A stretch of DNA of 64,000 nucleotides from positions 5,456,001 through 5,520,000 of the forward strand of contig NZ_CP165734.1 in the NCBI RefSeq assembly GCF_041200145.1, written 5' to 3'. Origin of the DNA: Bradyrhizobium sp. LLZ17. GTDB lineage: Bacteria; Pseudomonadota; Alphaproteobacteria; Rhizobiales; Xanthobacteraceae. The notes beneath the pieces were generated by a model that searched no databases, was not told the origin of the DNA, and worked only from the letters and a program-made list of their open reading frames with translations. Below are positions 1 to 9,717 of the stretch, piece by piece. A program made the translations under genes and the position numbers. Position 1 is the first letter of the stretch. Each line of letters opens with the position of its first letter.

Positions 1-386
1 CGCAGTGCGATCAGGATGACTGGCGCCGCGAAGCCGATCGTGGCCGCGCTCGGCAGCAGGCCGACGATGAAGGTCGAAAGACCCATGATCAGGATGGTGA
101 CGAGGAAGGTATATTTGCGGCCGACGATGTCGCCGATGCGGCCGAACACGATGGCGCCGAACGGGCGGACCAGAAAGCCCGCGGCAAACGCCAGCAGCGC
201 AAAGATGTCGCGCGTCGCCGGCGGATAGGCCGAGAAGAATTGCGCGCCGATGATCGAAGCCAGCGATCCGTACAGATAGAAGTCGTACCACTCGAAGACG
301 GTACCGAGCGAGGAGGCGAGAATGACGAAGCGTTCGTCCTTCGTCATACCTCCTGTGCGCGCCTGAGACACAGCCATTGTCGACAT
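1..386 (-). CDS. MFS transporter, metabolite:H+ symporter type (partial)
   Basis: This is the N-terminal ~128 residues of a 12-helix inner-membrane secondary transporter. The rest lies beyond the left edge of the window. Reading from ATG at 386, the protein has the signature of the metabolite:H+ symporter branch (ProP, KgtP, ShiA relatives). A GTVFEWYDFYLYG segment opens TM1, and the loop 2-3 MFS motif appears as FGRIGDIVGRKYTF. A GGGGAG ribosome-binding site lies about 9 bases upstream of 386. A second ATG at 347 has AGGAGG almost touching it, too close to be used well. The substrate cannot be told from this part; dicarboxylates, osmolytes or shikimate-like acids are all possible. It is transcribed away from the response regulator at 692. 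Confidence 0.85.
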   Translation of the reverse strand, partial: MSTMAVSQARTGGMTKDERFVILASSLGTVFEWYDFYLYGSLASIIGAQFFSAYPPATRDIFALLAFAAGFLVRPFGAIVFGRIGDIVGRKYTFLVTILIMGLSTFIVGLLPSAATIGFAAPVILIAL

Positions 387-691
387 GTTGCGATCGCTCC
401 CCGAAACGTGTTTCCTCTGTCCCCGACGTCCGGATCCTCCCGGATCGACCAGGGCCTTGCGGTTAAAGTAACATCGCCGTGAAACCCGCCCCAATACGAC
501 TTTCGGCCTTGCCCACTGACGCTCGCCTGACGCGCGGGTATCCGGTACCGCACAGCGGCAGGTGGTTTCGGGATTAACCCCCTTTCGCGCAAAGGGATAA
601 TGGGCACTTGCATGCCACGGCCGGCCGAGGAACAATTGACCATCGCGGGGGTCCGGATTACTGGCCCGGTGCAAACCACAGCAAGAGATCG
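387..691. other. Divergent intergenic region
   Basis: This 305-base gap between the divergent MFS and response-regulator genes has no convincing reading frame. It should hold both promoters. The only structure I see is a short palindrome at 580-596, CCCTTT-N5-AAAGGG, about 100 bases upstream of the response regulator. It could be an operator but nothing ties it to a known protein. Confidence 0.5.
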
Positions 692-1363
692 ATGAACGCT
701 CCTACGCCCCACCTCGTCATTGCAGATGACCATCCGCTGTTCCGTGATGCGCTGCGGCACGCGGTGGCCGGCGTCCTGAGCACGGCGAAGATCGACGAGG
801 CCGGATCGTTCGAGGATCTGACGAAACTGCTGGAGCAGACCTCCGACGTCGATCTGGTTCTGCTCGATCTCTCAATGCCCGGCATCTCCGGCTTTTCCGG
901 CCTGATCTATCTGCGCGCGCAATATCCGGCGATTCCGGTGGTGATCGTGTCGGCCTCCGACGACAGCGCCACGATCCGCCGCTCGCTCGATTTCGGCGCC
1001 TCCGGCTTCATCCCGAAGCGGTTTGGCGTCGAGACGCTGCGCGATGCCATCCTCAAGATCATGGACGGCGACGTCTGGGTTCCCGCCGACACCGACCTGT
1101 CGGCCGCCGCAGACCCCGACATGACGCGCCTGCGCGACCGCCTGGTGACGCTGACGCCGCAGCAGGTGCGGGTGTTGATGATGCTCTCGGAGGGGCTGCT
1201 CAACAAGCAGATCGCCTATGAACTCGGCGTCTCCGAGGCGACCATCAAGGCGCATGTCTCCGCGATCCTGCAAAAGCTCGGCGTCGAGAGCCGGACCCAG
1301 GCGGTGATTGCCGCGGCCAGGATCGCAGGCGGGCAGTGGAAGCAGGGCACCCCGACCGGGTGA
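692..1363 (+). CDS. NarL/FixJ-family response regulator
   Basis: A 223-residue two-component transcription factor. The receiver domain (about residues 7-125) has the acidic pair D12/D13, the phospho-acceptor D59 in LVLLDLSMPG and a conserved lysine in FIPKRFG. A LuxR-type helix-turn-helix follows (about 155-215), with the pattern LTPQQVRVLMMLSEG...NKQIAYELGVSEATIKAHV. I chose the ATG at 692 because residues upstream of it are not receiver-like and AAGAGA lies just before it. No kinase gene is adjacent. The SSF-hybrid kinase at 5894-9405 is the nearest candidate partner, but that link is inference only. Confidence 0.93.
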   Translation: MNAPTPHLVIADDHPLFRDALRHAVAGVLSTAKIDEAGSFEDLTKLLEQTSDVDLVLLDLSMPGISGFSGLIYLRAQYPAIPVVIVSASDDSATIRRSLDFGASGFIPKRFGVETLRDAILKIMDGDVWVPADTDLSAAADPDMTRLRDRLVTLTPQQVRVLMMLSEGLLNKQIAYELGVSEATIKAHVSAILQKLGVESRTQAVIAAARIAGGQWKQGTPTG

Positions 1364-1367
1364 TTGG

Positions 1368-4208
1368 CTACAGCGTCTCCAGGAACTCGTTTGCGGCCCG
1401 GATATCGGCGGTCTCGGAACCCGTGACAAAGCCATCGAGCGCCGATTGAAGCAATAGCTTCGCCTCCTGGCCCTGGCCGCGTTCGGCAAAGAGGTTTGCA
1501 AGATCGATTGCGGAGCGCAGCTCCCAGGCTTTTGCGCCCTTGCGACGGCTCAGTTCAAGCGCGTTGCTGAGCGAGGCTTCCGCTTCCTCGCCCATCGGCC
1601 GCGGCAGGGACAGCAACACCTTGCCCTTCATGCGCAGCAGCTCGGGCATATAGAGGTGATCGCCGCCTTGCGTGACGAGCCGGATCGCGTCGTCGATCAC
1701 GCGCGCGCTCTGTTCGATCTGCCCAAGCGCCAGAAGGCCGTGAACCAGCGCGATATTGAAGGTCGTGGTGAGCAGCTCATAGCCTGCGTCGTGCAACTCC
1801 TGCAGGCTGCGCCTGATCGTCTCCACGCCGCTCCCGGCGTCTCCGCGCCGGATCGCAAGCTCGCCTTTCACGCCCCTTCCGACCGCGAGATAAGGTCCCA
1901 TCGAGCGCGATTCGGCGTGAGTGATGAATCGATCGATGTTCTCTTCCGCGCCGTCGAGGTCACCGCTCCAGAGATCGATCGAGACCGCCCATATCAGAGC
2001 GATGCAGAGCGTGATCGGATGATCCATTTGCGCGGCATCATTGACCGTCTGCCGCGCCAGTTGCCGCGCATGTGAGGGCTGACCCTGTAGCCAAAGCTCT
2101 CGCGCCAGCGAGATGCCGGCCCGGTTGCGATGATCGAAGCCGTAGACCGTGCTGATCCGCTCCGTGCCGGGCCCTTGCCAGGCAGCCTCCAGCATCTTCA
2201 TCGCGTCGCGATGTTCACCGCCCAGATGCAGCGAGACGCCGACGAGCGATTGCGCGAGGGCGACGGAGGCGGCGTCGCCCAACGCTTCGGCAACTGCGAG
2301 ACTCTGCTGCGCATAGCCGAGCGCGGCATCGAACCGGCCGATCCGCTCGTGGAAGATGTGCATCCGGCCGAGCAACTGGAGCTGGTTCGGCGCGTCGCCA
2401 AGAGCCTCGGCAATCGCAAGGCTCCTGGTCAGGGCGTTGCGCGCGGCTTCACTGCCACCGCGGGTGAACATCAAGCTCAATCCGAGCGCGGCTTGAATAT
2501 GCATTTCCTCGGCGCTGCCGCGCGAGGCGGAATCGATCGCAAGCAGCGCCCGCTCGGACCAGCGCCGGCATTCGGTGAGCAGGGACATCGCCAGGAAAAC
2601 TGGCGCCGCAGCAGCGGCGAGCGCAATGCCGATGCCGACGTCGCCGCGCGGGCCGAAGCACCAGTCGAGCGCGGCACGGACATTGTGAAGCGCGGAAAAA
2701 TGAATGGCGCGCTCGTCGGCGCTCGGCACCGTCGCCCATTTGGTGCCGGCCTGTTGCAGCCATCGCCAGTAATAGGTGGCGTGGCGGGCGGCGAGCGCCG
2801 ATCCGTCGTCCTCGATTGCGAGCAGATAGGCGCGCGTCGTGTCGAGAAGGCGGTAGCGCATCATGGCGCCGATCGGCCGCGGCGCGACCATCGACTTGGC
2901 GACGAGGCTGTCGATGGCATCGAACAGCCGGGAGCGGTCGATGTAGTCGTCGGGCACCACCTCGAGCGCGGCGTCGATGGTGAAATGCCCGGCGAAAACC
3001 GCAAGCCTGCGCAGCACGAGGCGTTCGAGATCGGACAACAGGCCGTAGCTCCAGTCCAGCGTGGCCTGCAACGTTTTCTGTCGCGGCGGCGCGGTCCGCT
3101 GACCCTGCCAGAGCAGGTTGAGGCGCTGGTCCAGCAAGGCCGCAGTCTGCTCCAGGCCGTAGGCTTCGACGCGGCCCGCGGCGAGCTCGATCGCCAACGC
3201 CATGCCGTCGAGCTTGCGGCAGATGCCCGCAGCGATGGCGGCACTGGAATCGTCGAGTGCGATCCGCGCGCCGGCGGCTTCCGCACGTTCGAGGAAGAGT
3301 TCGAGCGCGGGATAGGTCCGGGCAGCCGCAGCCGTCAGTTCTGGGCCGTCGGGTGGAACGGCAAGCGGCGCCAGCCGGTAGACCTGCTCGCCTTCGACGC
3401 GCAGGGCCTCCCGGCTTGTGGCCAGGATATGGACGTGCGGCGCGGCGTGAAAGACCTCAGCGGCCAGCGGGGCTGCGGCCGCCATCACGTGCTCGCAATT
3501 GTCCAGGATCAGCAGCATCTTCTTGTCCTGCAGATGCGCAAGCAAGGCAGGCATGGGATCGTCGGCCTGGGCCGGCAGACCAAGCATCAGCAGCAGCGAG
3601 GTGATCACGAGATCGGGGTCGCTGAGTGCTGCAAGATCCACGAAGTGCGCGGCATCGGCGAATGTCTCGAGCAGATCGTGCGCGATCGCCACGGCAATTG
3701 CGGTCTTGCCAACGCCGCCGGGGCCGACGATCGTGACGAAGCGTGATGCGGTGAGCTTCTCCGACACGGTGGCGCACGCGTCGGCCCGCCCGACCATCCG
3801 ACGCAGCCGGTTCGGCAGTTTGACGGGCGGCAATTCGATCCGCGGCACTGGGCGTCGCTGCGCCGGAAGATCCGCATGCGAGATCGGTGCCACGAAGCAA
3901 TAGCCGCGGCCCGACAAGGTCGCGATGTAGCGGGCGCCGTCCTTGCCATCGCCCAGCGCTTTCCGCAGCGCTGCGATGTGAAAGCGCAGATTGGCTTCCT
4001 CGACGGCCATGCCGGGCCAGAGCTGGGCGATCAGATCCCATTTGCTGAGGGCCTGGTTCGGCCGCGACATCAGCGCGATCAGTGTGTCGAACGCCTTTGC
4101 GCCGAGCGGCAGCGCAACGCCGTCACGCATCACGAGCCTTTCATGCGGAGCCACGGTGAAGGGCCCGAACGAGAGCGTCGTTGCCGCAGGCGCAGCCGGC
4201 TCAGTCAT
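1368..4208 (-). CDS. Winged-helix transcriptional regulator with NTPase and TPR regions
   Basis: A 946-residue cytoplasmic regulator. Residues ~10-112 are an OmpR/CadC-type winged helix (FGPFTVAPHERLV start, RYIATLSGRGYCFVAP end). Then comes a STAND/NB-ARC-like ATPase with Walker A GPGGVGKT near 162-169 and Walker B MLLILDNCEH. The C-terminal half is alpha-helical with TPR-like repeats. Proteins of this build usually sense a ligand through the TPR part and oligomerise with ATP to activate transcription. The start at 4208 is chosen because the winged helix begins right after it; the open frame continues upstream to 4643 with no homology-like sequence. It is divergent from the Ohr gene at 4406 with a 197-base gap, so it may control the Ohr/hydrolase pair. 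That is inference from position. Confidence 0.88.
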   Translation of the reverse strand: MTEPAAPAATTLSFGPFTVAPHERLVMRDGVALPLGAKAFDTLIALMSRPNQALSKWDLIAQLWPGMAVEEANLRFHIAALRKALGDGKDGARYIATLSGRGYCFVAPISHADLPAQRRPVPRIELPPVKLPNRLRRMVGRADACATVSEKLTASRFVTIVGPGGVGKTAIAVAIAHDLLETFADAAHFVDLAALSDPDLVITSLLLMLGLPAQADDPMPALLAHLQDKKMLLILDNCEHVMAAAAPLAAEVFHAAPHVHILATSREALRVEGEQVYRLAPLAVPPDGPELTAAAARTYPALELFLERAEAAGARIALDDSSAAIAAGICRKLDGMALAIELAAGRVEAYGLEQTAALLDQRLNLLWQGQRTAPPRQKTLQATLDWSYGLLSDLERLVLRRLAVFAGHFTIDAALEVVPDDYIDRSRLFDAIDSLVAKSMVAPRPIGAMMRYRLLDTTRAYLLAIEDDGSALAARHATYYWRWLQQAGTKWATVPSADERAIHFSALHNVRAALDWCFGPRGDVGIGIALAAAAAPVFLAMSLLTECRRWSERALLAIDSASRGSAEEMHIQAALGLSLMFTRGGSEAARNALTRSLAIAEALGDAPNQLQLLGRMHIFHERIGRFDAALGYAQQSLAVAEALGDAASVALAQSLVGVSLHLGGEHRDAMKMLEAAWQGPGTERISTVYGFDHRNRAGISLARELWLQGQPSHARQLARQTVNDAAQMDHPITLCIALIWAVSIDLWSGDLDGAEENIDRFITHAESRSMGPYLAVGRGVKGELAIRRGDAGSGVETIRRSLQELHDAGYELLTTTFNIALVHGLLALGQIEQSARVIDDAIRLVTQGGDHLYMPELLRMKGKVLLSLPRPMGEEAEASLSNALELSRRKGAKAWELRSAIDLANLFAERGQGQEAKLLLQSALDGFVTGSETADIRAANEFLETL

Positions 4209-4405
4209 CACGAAATCTCGCCCATTTGCGGACCCGCATAGCCAGTCCCCGGAGATCCGGCAAGTCCGGCTTTGCATCGGCGTCAGCCCGTGCATGCAAG
4301 TCTCGTCATCGGGTTCCCGGACGGGCTCACAACTTCTCACAAGTCCAAACGGGCGTGCTGGGGCGGCGGCTGGTAGGTCATTTGCGTGACAGCAAGGAGA
4401 TCCTG

Positions 4406-4825
4406 ATGAGCCAGACGGCAAAAATCCTCTACACGGCCCGGACCCACACCACCGGTGGTCGCCAGGACGGCATGTCGCGAAGCTCCGACGGCCGCCTGGA
4501 TGTGAAGTTGTCGCCGCCGGGCGGCGCAGGCATCGGCACCAATCCCGAGCAATTGTTCGCGGCCGGCTGGTCCGCCTGCTTCGAAGGCGCGATGGAGATC
4601 GCAGCTCGCAAACGGAAAATCGTGCTTCCGAGCAAATGCGCAATCGATGCCGAGATCGATCTCGTCCTCGTCAAGGGCGCCTATGCGCTCAGGGCCCGGC
4701 TCGGTGTCAGCCTGCCCGGCCTCGATCGCGAGGTCGCGCGCGATCTCATCGATGAGGCGCACCAGACCTGTCCTTACTCAAAGGCCGTTCGCGGCAACAT
4801 CGACGTCAGCGTCGATCTGATCTGA
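4406..4825 (+). CDS. ohr: Organic hydroperoxide resistance protein, Ohr/OsmC family
   Basis: A 139-residue thiol peroxidase that reduces organic and lipid hydroperoxides in the cytoplasm. Both redox cysteines of the family are visible: C58 in AAGWSACFEGAM and C122 in HQTCPYSKA. The GGAGIGTNPEQLFAAG segment is typical of Ohr rather than of OsmC or YhfA. ATG at 4406 is preceded by AAGGAG at 4394-4399, which fixes the start. The alpha/beta hydrolase begins 33 bases downstream and is probably in the same transcript. Ohr is often governed by a MarR-type OhrR, but none is next to it here; the large winged-helix regulator is divergent instead. Confidence 0.93.
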   Translation: MSQTAKILYTARTHTTGGRQDGMSRSSDGRLDVKLSPPGGAGIGTNPEQLFAAGWSACFEGAMEIAARKRKIVLPSKCAIDAEIDLVLVKGAYALRARLGVSLPGLDREVARDLIDEAHQTCPYSKAVRGNIDVSVDLI

Positions 4826-4858
4826 CGACTCGACAACCATCAATAGGATATCAAGACC

Positions 4859-5890
4859 ATGAAACAGATCATCGACCAGCATCGCCGCCAGTTTCTCGGC
4901 GTGGCAGCCGGGACCGTCGCCGTCGGTCTCGGTGTGATCGACCTTGCGCGCGCCGAGACGGAGACACCGCGACCCTCAGTAACGAATGCCTCCTTCGGTA
5001 CCATCAAGCAGATCAATGCGGGTGTGCTGAACGTCGGCTACGCCGAAGCCGGTCCCGCGACCGGCCCGGTGGCGATCCTGCTCCACGGCTGGCCCTATGA
5101 CATTCACAGCTTCGTCGATGTCGCACCGATCCTGGCGCAGGCCGGCTATCGCGTGATCATCCCGTATCTGCGTGGCTATGGCTCGACGCACTTTCTCTCC
5201 AGCGAGACGCCGCGCAACGGCGAGCCGGCGGCGTTGGCGGTCGACATCATCGCGCTGATGGATGCGCTCGACATCAAGAAGGCGGTCGTTGCCGGCTTCG
5301 ACTGGGGCGCGCGTACCGCCGACATCATCGCGGCGCTGTGGCCGGAGCGCTGCCGCGCGCTGGTGTCGGTCAGCGGCTATCTGATCTCCGGCCAGGCTGC
5401 GGGAAGCGCACCGCTGCCGCCGGCGGCCGAGCTGCAATGGTGGTACCAGTTCTATTTCGCGACCGAACGCGGTCGCGCCGGCTACGAGAGGTATACGCAT
5501 GATTTCGCCAAGCTGATCTGGAAGCTGGCCTCGCCGCAGTGGAAGTTCGACGACGCCACTTTCGATCGCAGCGCGGCAGCCTTCGACAACAAGGACCACG
5601 TCGCGATCACGATCCACAATTACCGCTGGCGGCTCGGGCTCGCCAAAGGCGAGGCGAAGTACGAGGAGATCGAAAAGAAGCTTGCGGCAGCCCCGGTCAT
5701 CGATGTGCCGACGATCACGATGGAAGGCGACGCCAACGGCGCGCCACACCCCGATCCCACCGCCTATGCCAAGAAGTTCTCCGGGCGCTACGACTATCGT
5801 CTGGTCACCGGCGGCGTCGGACATAACCTGCCCCAGGAAGCACCGCAAGCCATTGCCAAGGCTGTCATCGACGCCGATGGGGGCGCCTGA
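4859..5890 (+). CDS. Exported alpha/beta hydrolase, epoxide hydrolase-like
   Basis: A 343-residue protein with a twin-arginine type leader (HRRQFLGVAAG, then a hydrophobic stretch ending near ARAE at residue ~33), so it is probably exported folded to the periplasm. The fold follows: oxyanion segment HGWP at 76-79, nucleophile elbow GFDWGA with aspartate D148 as the probable nucleophile, and a C-terminal GVGHNLPQE histidine near residue 325. An aspartate rather than serine nucleophile points to the epoxide hydrolase/haloalkane dehalogenase branch. It lies 33 bases after ohr in the same direction, which suggests a shared role in handling oxidised or reactive organics. The substrate is unknown. 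Confidence 0.88.
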   Translation: MKQIIDQHRRQFLGVAAGTVAVGLGVIDLARAETETPRPSVTNASFGTIKQINAGVLNVGYAEAGPATGPVAILLHGWPYDIHSFVDVAPILAQAGYRVIIPYLRGYGSTHFLSSETPRNGEPAALAVDIIALMDALDIKKAVVAGFDWGARTADIIAALWPERCRALVSVSGYLISGQAAGSAPLPPAAELQWWYQFYFATERGRAGYERYTHDFAKLIWKLASPQWKFDDATFDRSAAAFDNKDHVAITIHNYRWRLGLAKGEAKYEEIEKKLAAAPVIDVPTITMEGDANGAPHPDPTAYAKKFSGRYDYRLVTGGVGHNLPQEAPQAIAKAVIDADGGA

Positions 5891-5893
5891 TCG

Positions 5894-8800
5894 CTACTCC
5901 GCCGCCACCATCTGCTGCGTTCGCCATTGCCCGAGCAAAGCGCGGAGCGAAGCCGGCTTCAGCGGCTTGTTCAGCACGGCTATCTTTTCCTCGCGCGCGG
6001 CCATCTGCACGGCGGGGCTGCGGTCGGCGGTGATCAGGATCGCCGGGATGGTATCGCCGAAGCGGCGGCGGATGTCCCGAATGGCGGCGATGCCGTTGCC
6101 CCGGTCGAGGTGATAGTCGACGAGCAGGCCGGTGACGCGTTTGCCGGCGGCTTCGATCGCGGCGATGGCGCCTTCGGGATCGGCGACCGCGATCACCTCG
6201 GCGTCCCAGGCCTTCAACAGCGTGCGCATGCCGTCGAGGATCGCGGCATCATTCTCGATGCAGACGATCAGCGCGCCCGCAATCGGCGTGCGCGCCAGCG
6301 GCGTTGCACTGGTCACCGCCGCGGTGAGCGTCACCGCCTTCGCGGTCGGTACCGTCACGGAGAACAACGATCCGCCGCCGGCATTGGCGTCGATGGCGAT
6401 GCCGTGGTTGAGCACGCGCGCCAGCCGCTCGACGATCGAAAGTCCCAGCCCCAGCCCGCGCGCGATCCGTGCGCCTTGCTCGAGACGGTGGAATTCCTTG
6501 AAAATCTCGCCGCGTTTGAGCGTCGGGATGCCGACGCCGGTGTCGTAGACGCAGATCTTGAGCGAGGCGCCGCGGCGGCGGCAGCCGACCAGCACGCGCC
6601 CGCGCGGGGTGTATTTGATCGCGTTGGAGATCAGGTTCTGCAACAGCCGCCGCAGCAGCAGCCGGTCCGATTCTGACCGGCAGCGAGCAGGGCACGAAGG
6701 CGAGCTCGAGGTTCTTGGCGCGCGCGACCGGAGCAAACTCGATCTCCAGCGAGCGCATCAGATCGGCCATCTTGAAGCTCGAGATCGAGGTCGTCATGGC
6801 GCCGGCATCCAGCCGCGAGATGTCGAGCAGCGCGCCGAGGATTTCCTCGATGGCCTGGAGCGACTCGTCGATGTTCTCGACCAGCCGCGTCTCCTCGCCG
6901 CTGTGCTGGCGCTCGACCAGGCTCGTGACATAGAGCCGCGCCGCGTTCAGCGGCTGGAGAATGTCGTGGCTGGCGGCGGCGAGGAAGCGCGTCTTGGAGA
7001 TGCTGGCGTCCTCCGCCGAGCTCTTCGCGCGCGCCAGCTCCGAATTCAGCCGGGTCAGTTCCTCGGTGCGATCACGCACGCGCTTTTCCAGCGTGGCATT
7101 GGCGCGCTCCAGCGCTTCGGCCGCTTCGAAGGTGGGCGTGACGTCGGTGAAGGTAATGACGAAGCCGCCGCCCGGCATGCGGTTGGTCAGGATCTCGATC
7201 ACCATGTGGCGTTCCGGCAGGCGCTCCAGATAGGGCTCACCGTCGGTGGTGTAGGCCGCAAGCCGCCGCTCCAGCATGGCTTCGCGCTCGACCGGATCGT
7301 CGGGATTGCTCACGCCCATGAATTCCAGGATCTCGCGTAACGGCGTGCCGAACTGGATGAAATGCGGCGGCACGTTGAGCAGTTCGCCGAACTGCCGGTT
7401 CGAGCAGATCAGTTGCAGGTCGGCATCGAGCACCGCGATGCCCTGGCGCACGTGGTTGAGCGCGGTCTGAAGGATTTCGCGGTTGAAATGCAGCGCCGCA
7501 TGGGAGTCGTCGAGCAGCTTTAGCGCAGCTTTCGCCGAGACCGTCCGCTTGCGCAGCAGCAGAGACATCACGAGCCGCGAGGACGCCGCACCGATCGAGG
7601 AGGCGATCAGATGCTCGGCGTGCTGCAACAGCTCGAAATCGGCGGGTGCCGCCAGCTCCAGTCGCACATTGCGCCGGGCCGAGAACGCCTCGAAGGAATG
7701 CCGGGCGCGGTCGGGCCCGAGATATTGCGCGACCGTGGTCTGGATATCCTGCACCGTGATGGTGGTGCGCCAGCGGCGGAAGTTCGGAGCGATCGGGGCG
7801 AGCGTGATCGGCACGAACAGATCAGCCTGCACGAGCTCGATGGACGAAGGCTGCCGCGCCAGAGACAGCAGCACATAAGTGAGGATGTTGAGCGAGAGCG
7901 ACCAGACGACGCCGTGCATCAGGGGCGACAGGTCGGCGCCGAACAGCGCCTGCGGCCGCAACGCCTCGATGCCGAACGGGCCATGCTGCAGCAGCAGGAT
8001 GCCCGAGGTCGAGGTGTCCATGAAGCTCGGGATGAACAGCGTGTAGAGCCACACCGCAAAGCCGACCAGCATGCCCCCGATGGCACCGCGGGCGGTGGGC
8101 GCGGCGCCACAACAGGCCGCCGAAGAAGCTGGGTGCGAGCTGCGCGATGGCGGCAAAGGACAGCAGGCCGATCGCCACGAGCTGCGTATTGCCGAGCGCG
8201 CGATAGTAGAAATAGGCCATCACCATGATGGCGAAGATCGCGAGCCGCCGCGAACGCAGCAGGAAGTCGCCGAAATCAACGCCACCGGTGCGGCCGTCGG
8301 GCCTTCGCTGCAACACCAGCGGCACCACCAGATCGTTCGAGACCATGATCGAGAGCGCGACGCATTCGACGATCACCATCGCGGTGGCCGCCGACAGGCC
8401 GCCGACGAAGACGGCGACGCTGAGCAGGTTGGCGCCGCCCTCGATCGGCAGTGCGAGCACGTACATGTCGGGATCGGCAGCACCGAACGGGAACGTGATG
8501 AGGCCGGCGAGCGCGATCGGGATCACGAACAGGTTGATGGCGACGAGGTAGAGCGGGAACAACCAGCGCGCCCGGCCGACCTCGGCATCCGATGAATTCT
8601 CCACCACGCTGACGTGGAACTGGCGCGGCAGCAGCATGATCGCGCACAGCGACAGCAGCGTCATGGTGAGGAAGTTGCCGATCGACGGGGAATAGTTGAT
8701 CGCCCGCACCGCCTCCGGCGTCTTCATGGCGCGCTCGATCAATTCGTGCGGCGAGAACATCCAGAAGGTGACGAAGATGCCGGCGGCAAGGAATGCGACC

Positions 8801-9405
8801 AGCTTGATGATGGATTCGGTCGCGACCGCCAGCATCAGGCCGTGCTGGTGCTCGGTGGCGTCGGTGTGCCTCGTGCCGAACAGCACGGCGAAGGCGGCCA
8901 TCGCCAGCGTCACCATCAGCGCCACGTCGCCGATGACCGGAATATGTGAGAAGGCCTGGTCTTCGCTCAGGATGACTTCGAGCGAGGAGGCGACCGCCTT
9001 GAGCTGGAGCGCGATGTAGGGCACCGAGCCGATGATCGCGATCAGCGCCACCGTTGCCGCCACCGCCTGGCTCTTGCCGTAGCGCGCAGCGATGAAGTCG
9101 GCGATCGAGGTGATGTTCTGGGCTTTCGCAAGCTGGATCACGCGACGCAGGACCCCGGCGCCGAGCCCGATCATCAGGATCGGGCCGAGATAGATCGCGA
9201 GGAAGTCGGTCGAGGTCCGGGTGGCAAAGCCGACCGAGCCGAAGAACGTCCAGGAGGTGCAGTAGATCGCCAATGACAACGGATAGATCAGCCCGGAGGC
9301 GCGGCCGCGCCCGGCCGGCGAGCGGCGGTCACCATGGCTCGCCACCAGGAACAGGAAGCCGATATAGCCGAAGGCGGCGGCGATCACGCCCCAATCGTGG
9401 AGCAT
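5894..9405 (-). pseudogene. SSF transporter-domain hybrid histidine kinase with PAS and receiver, two frameshifts
   Basis: One locus that would encode 1169 residues if two extra bases were removed. Order: sodium/solute-symporter-like membrane domain with about 12-13 helices (residues ~1-480), a linker, PAS (around 600-740), coiled coil, HisKA with phospho-histidine ~813 in AAASHDILQPLNA, HATPase (NLISNAIKYTP, DTGVGIP, GLGLGLSIVERLA) and a C-terminal receiver with LLVDYHLD and LNKPLKP. Reading breaks at 8097-8099 (GGG; one base too many) and again at 6671-6672 (TT; one base too many), and each time homology resumes at once in another frame. All catalytic motifs survive, so I favour sequence error over decay. 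The kinase resembles CbrA-like sensors, in which a transporter domain may sense or carry the ligand. It converges on the alpha/beta hydrolase, 3 bases apart. Confidence 0.85.
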
Positions 9406-9717
9406 TGCGGAGGACTCTCCCAGGGCGCCACAGCTCCGCGCCCGATCTCATTGTCCAAGTAAATTTCCAAGCGAATTTCAAGCAAATCTAGCGCGTCGGC
9501 GGGCTGCAAGCGACAGCGAAATGCCTTGCAGGGGCGGGAACTGGTGTTGTCGTTAAGCCGCAAACCCCAACGTCGTCCTGGCGAAAGCCAGGACCCATAA
9601 CCACAGCACATGGTGATGGGCACCCAAGTGGCGTCAGCGAGCCGCAACAATTCGCAATCGGGGTAATGGGTCCTGGCTCCCGTGCGCAATTTCGCACTAG
9701 GCCAGGACGACCCCGAG
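9406..9717. repeat. Intergenic region with inverted palindromic repeat pair
   Basis: This gap between the kinase start and the hemA stop contains no gene. Positions ~9571-9600 (GTCGTCCTGGCGAAAGCCAG, then GACCCA) and ~9666-9710 (TGGGTCCTGGC ... GCCAGGACGAC) form an inverted pair, each half itself partly palindromic. A closely related element sits at 63245-63365. This is a dispersed, probably REP-like family that can form a large hairpin and may end hemA transcription. Confidence 0.7.
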
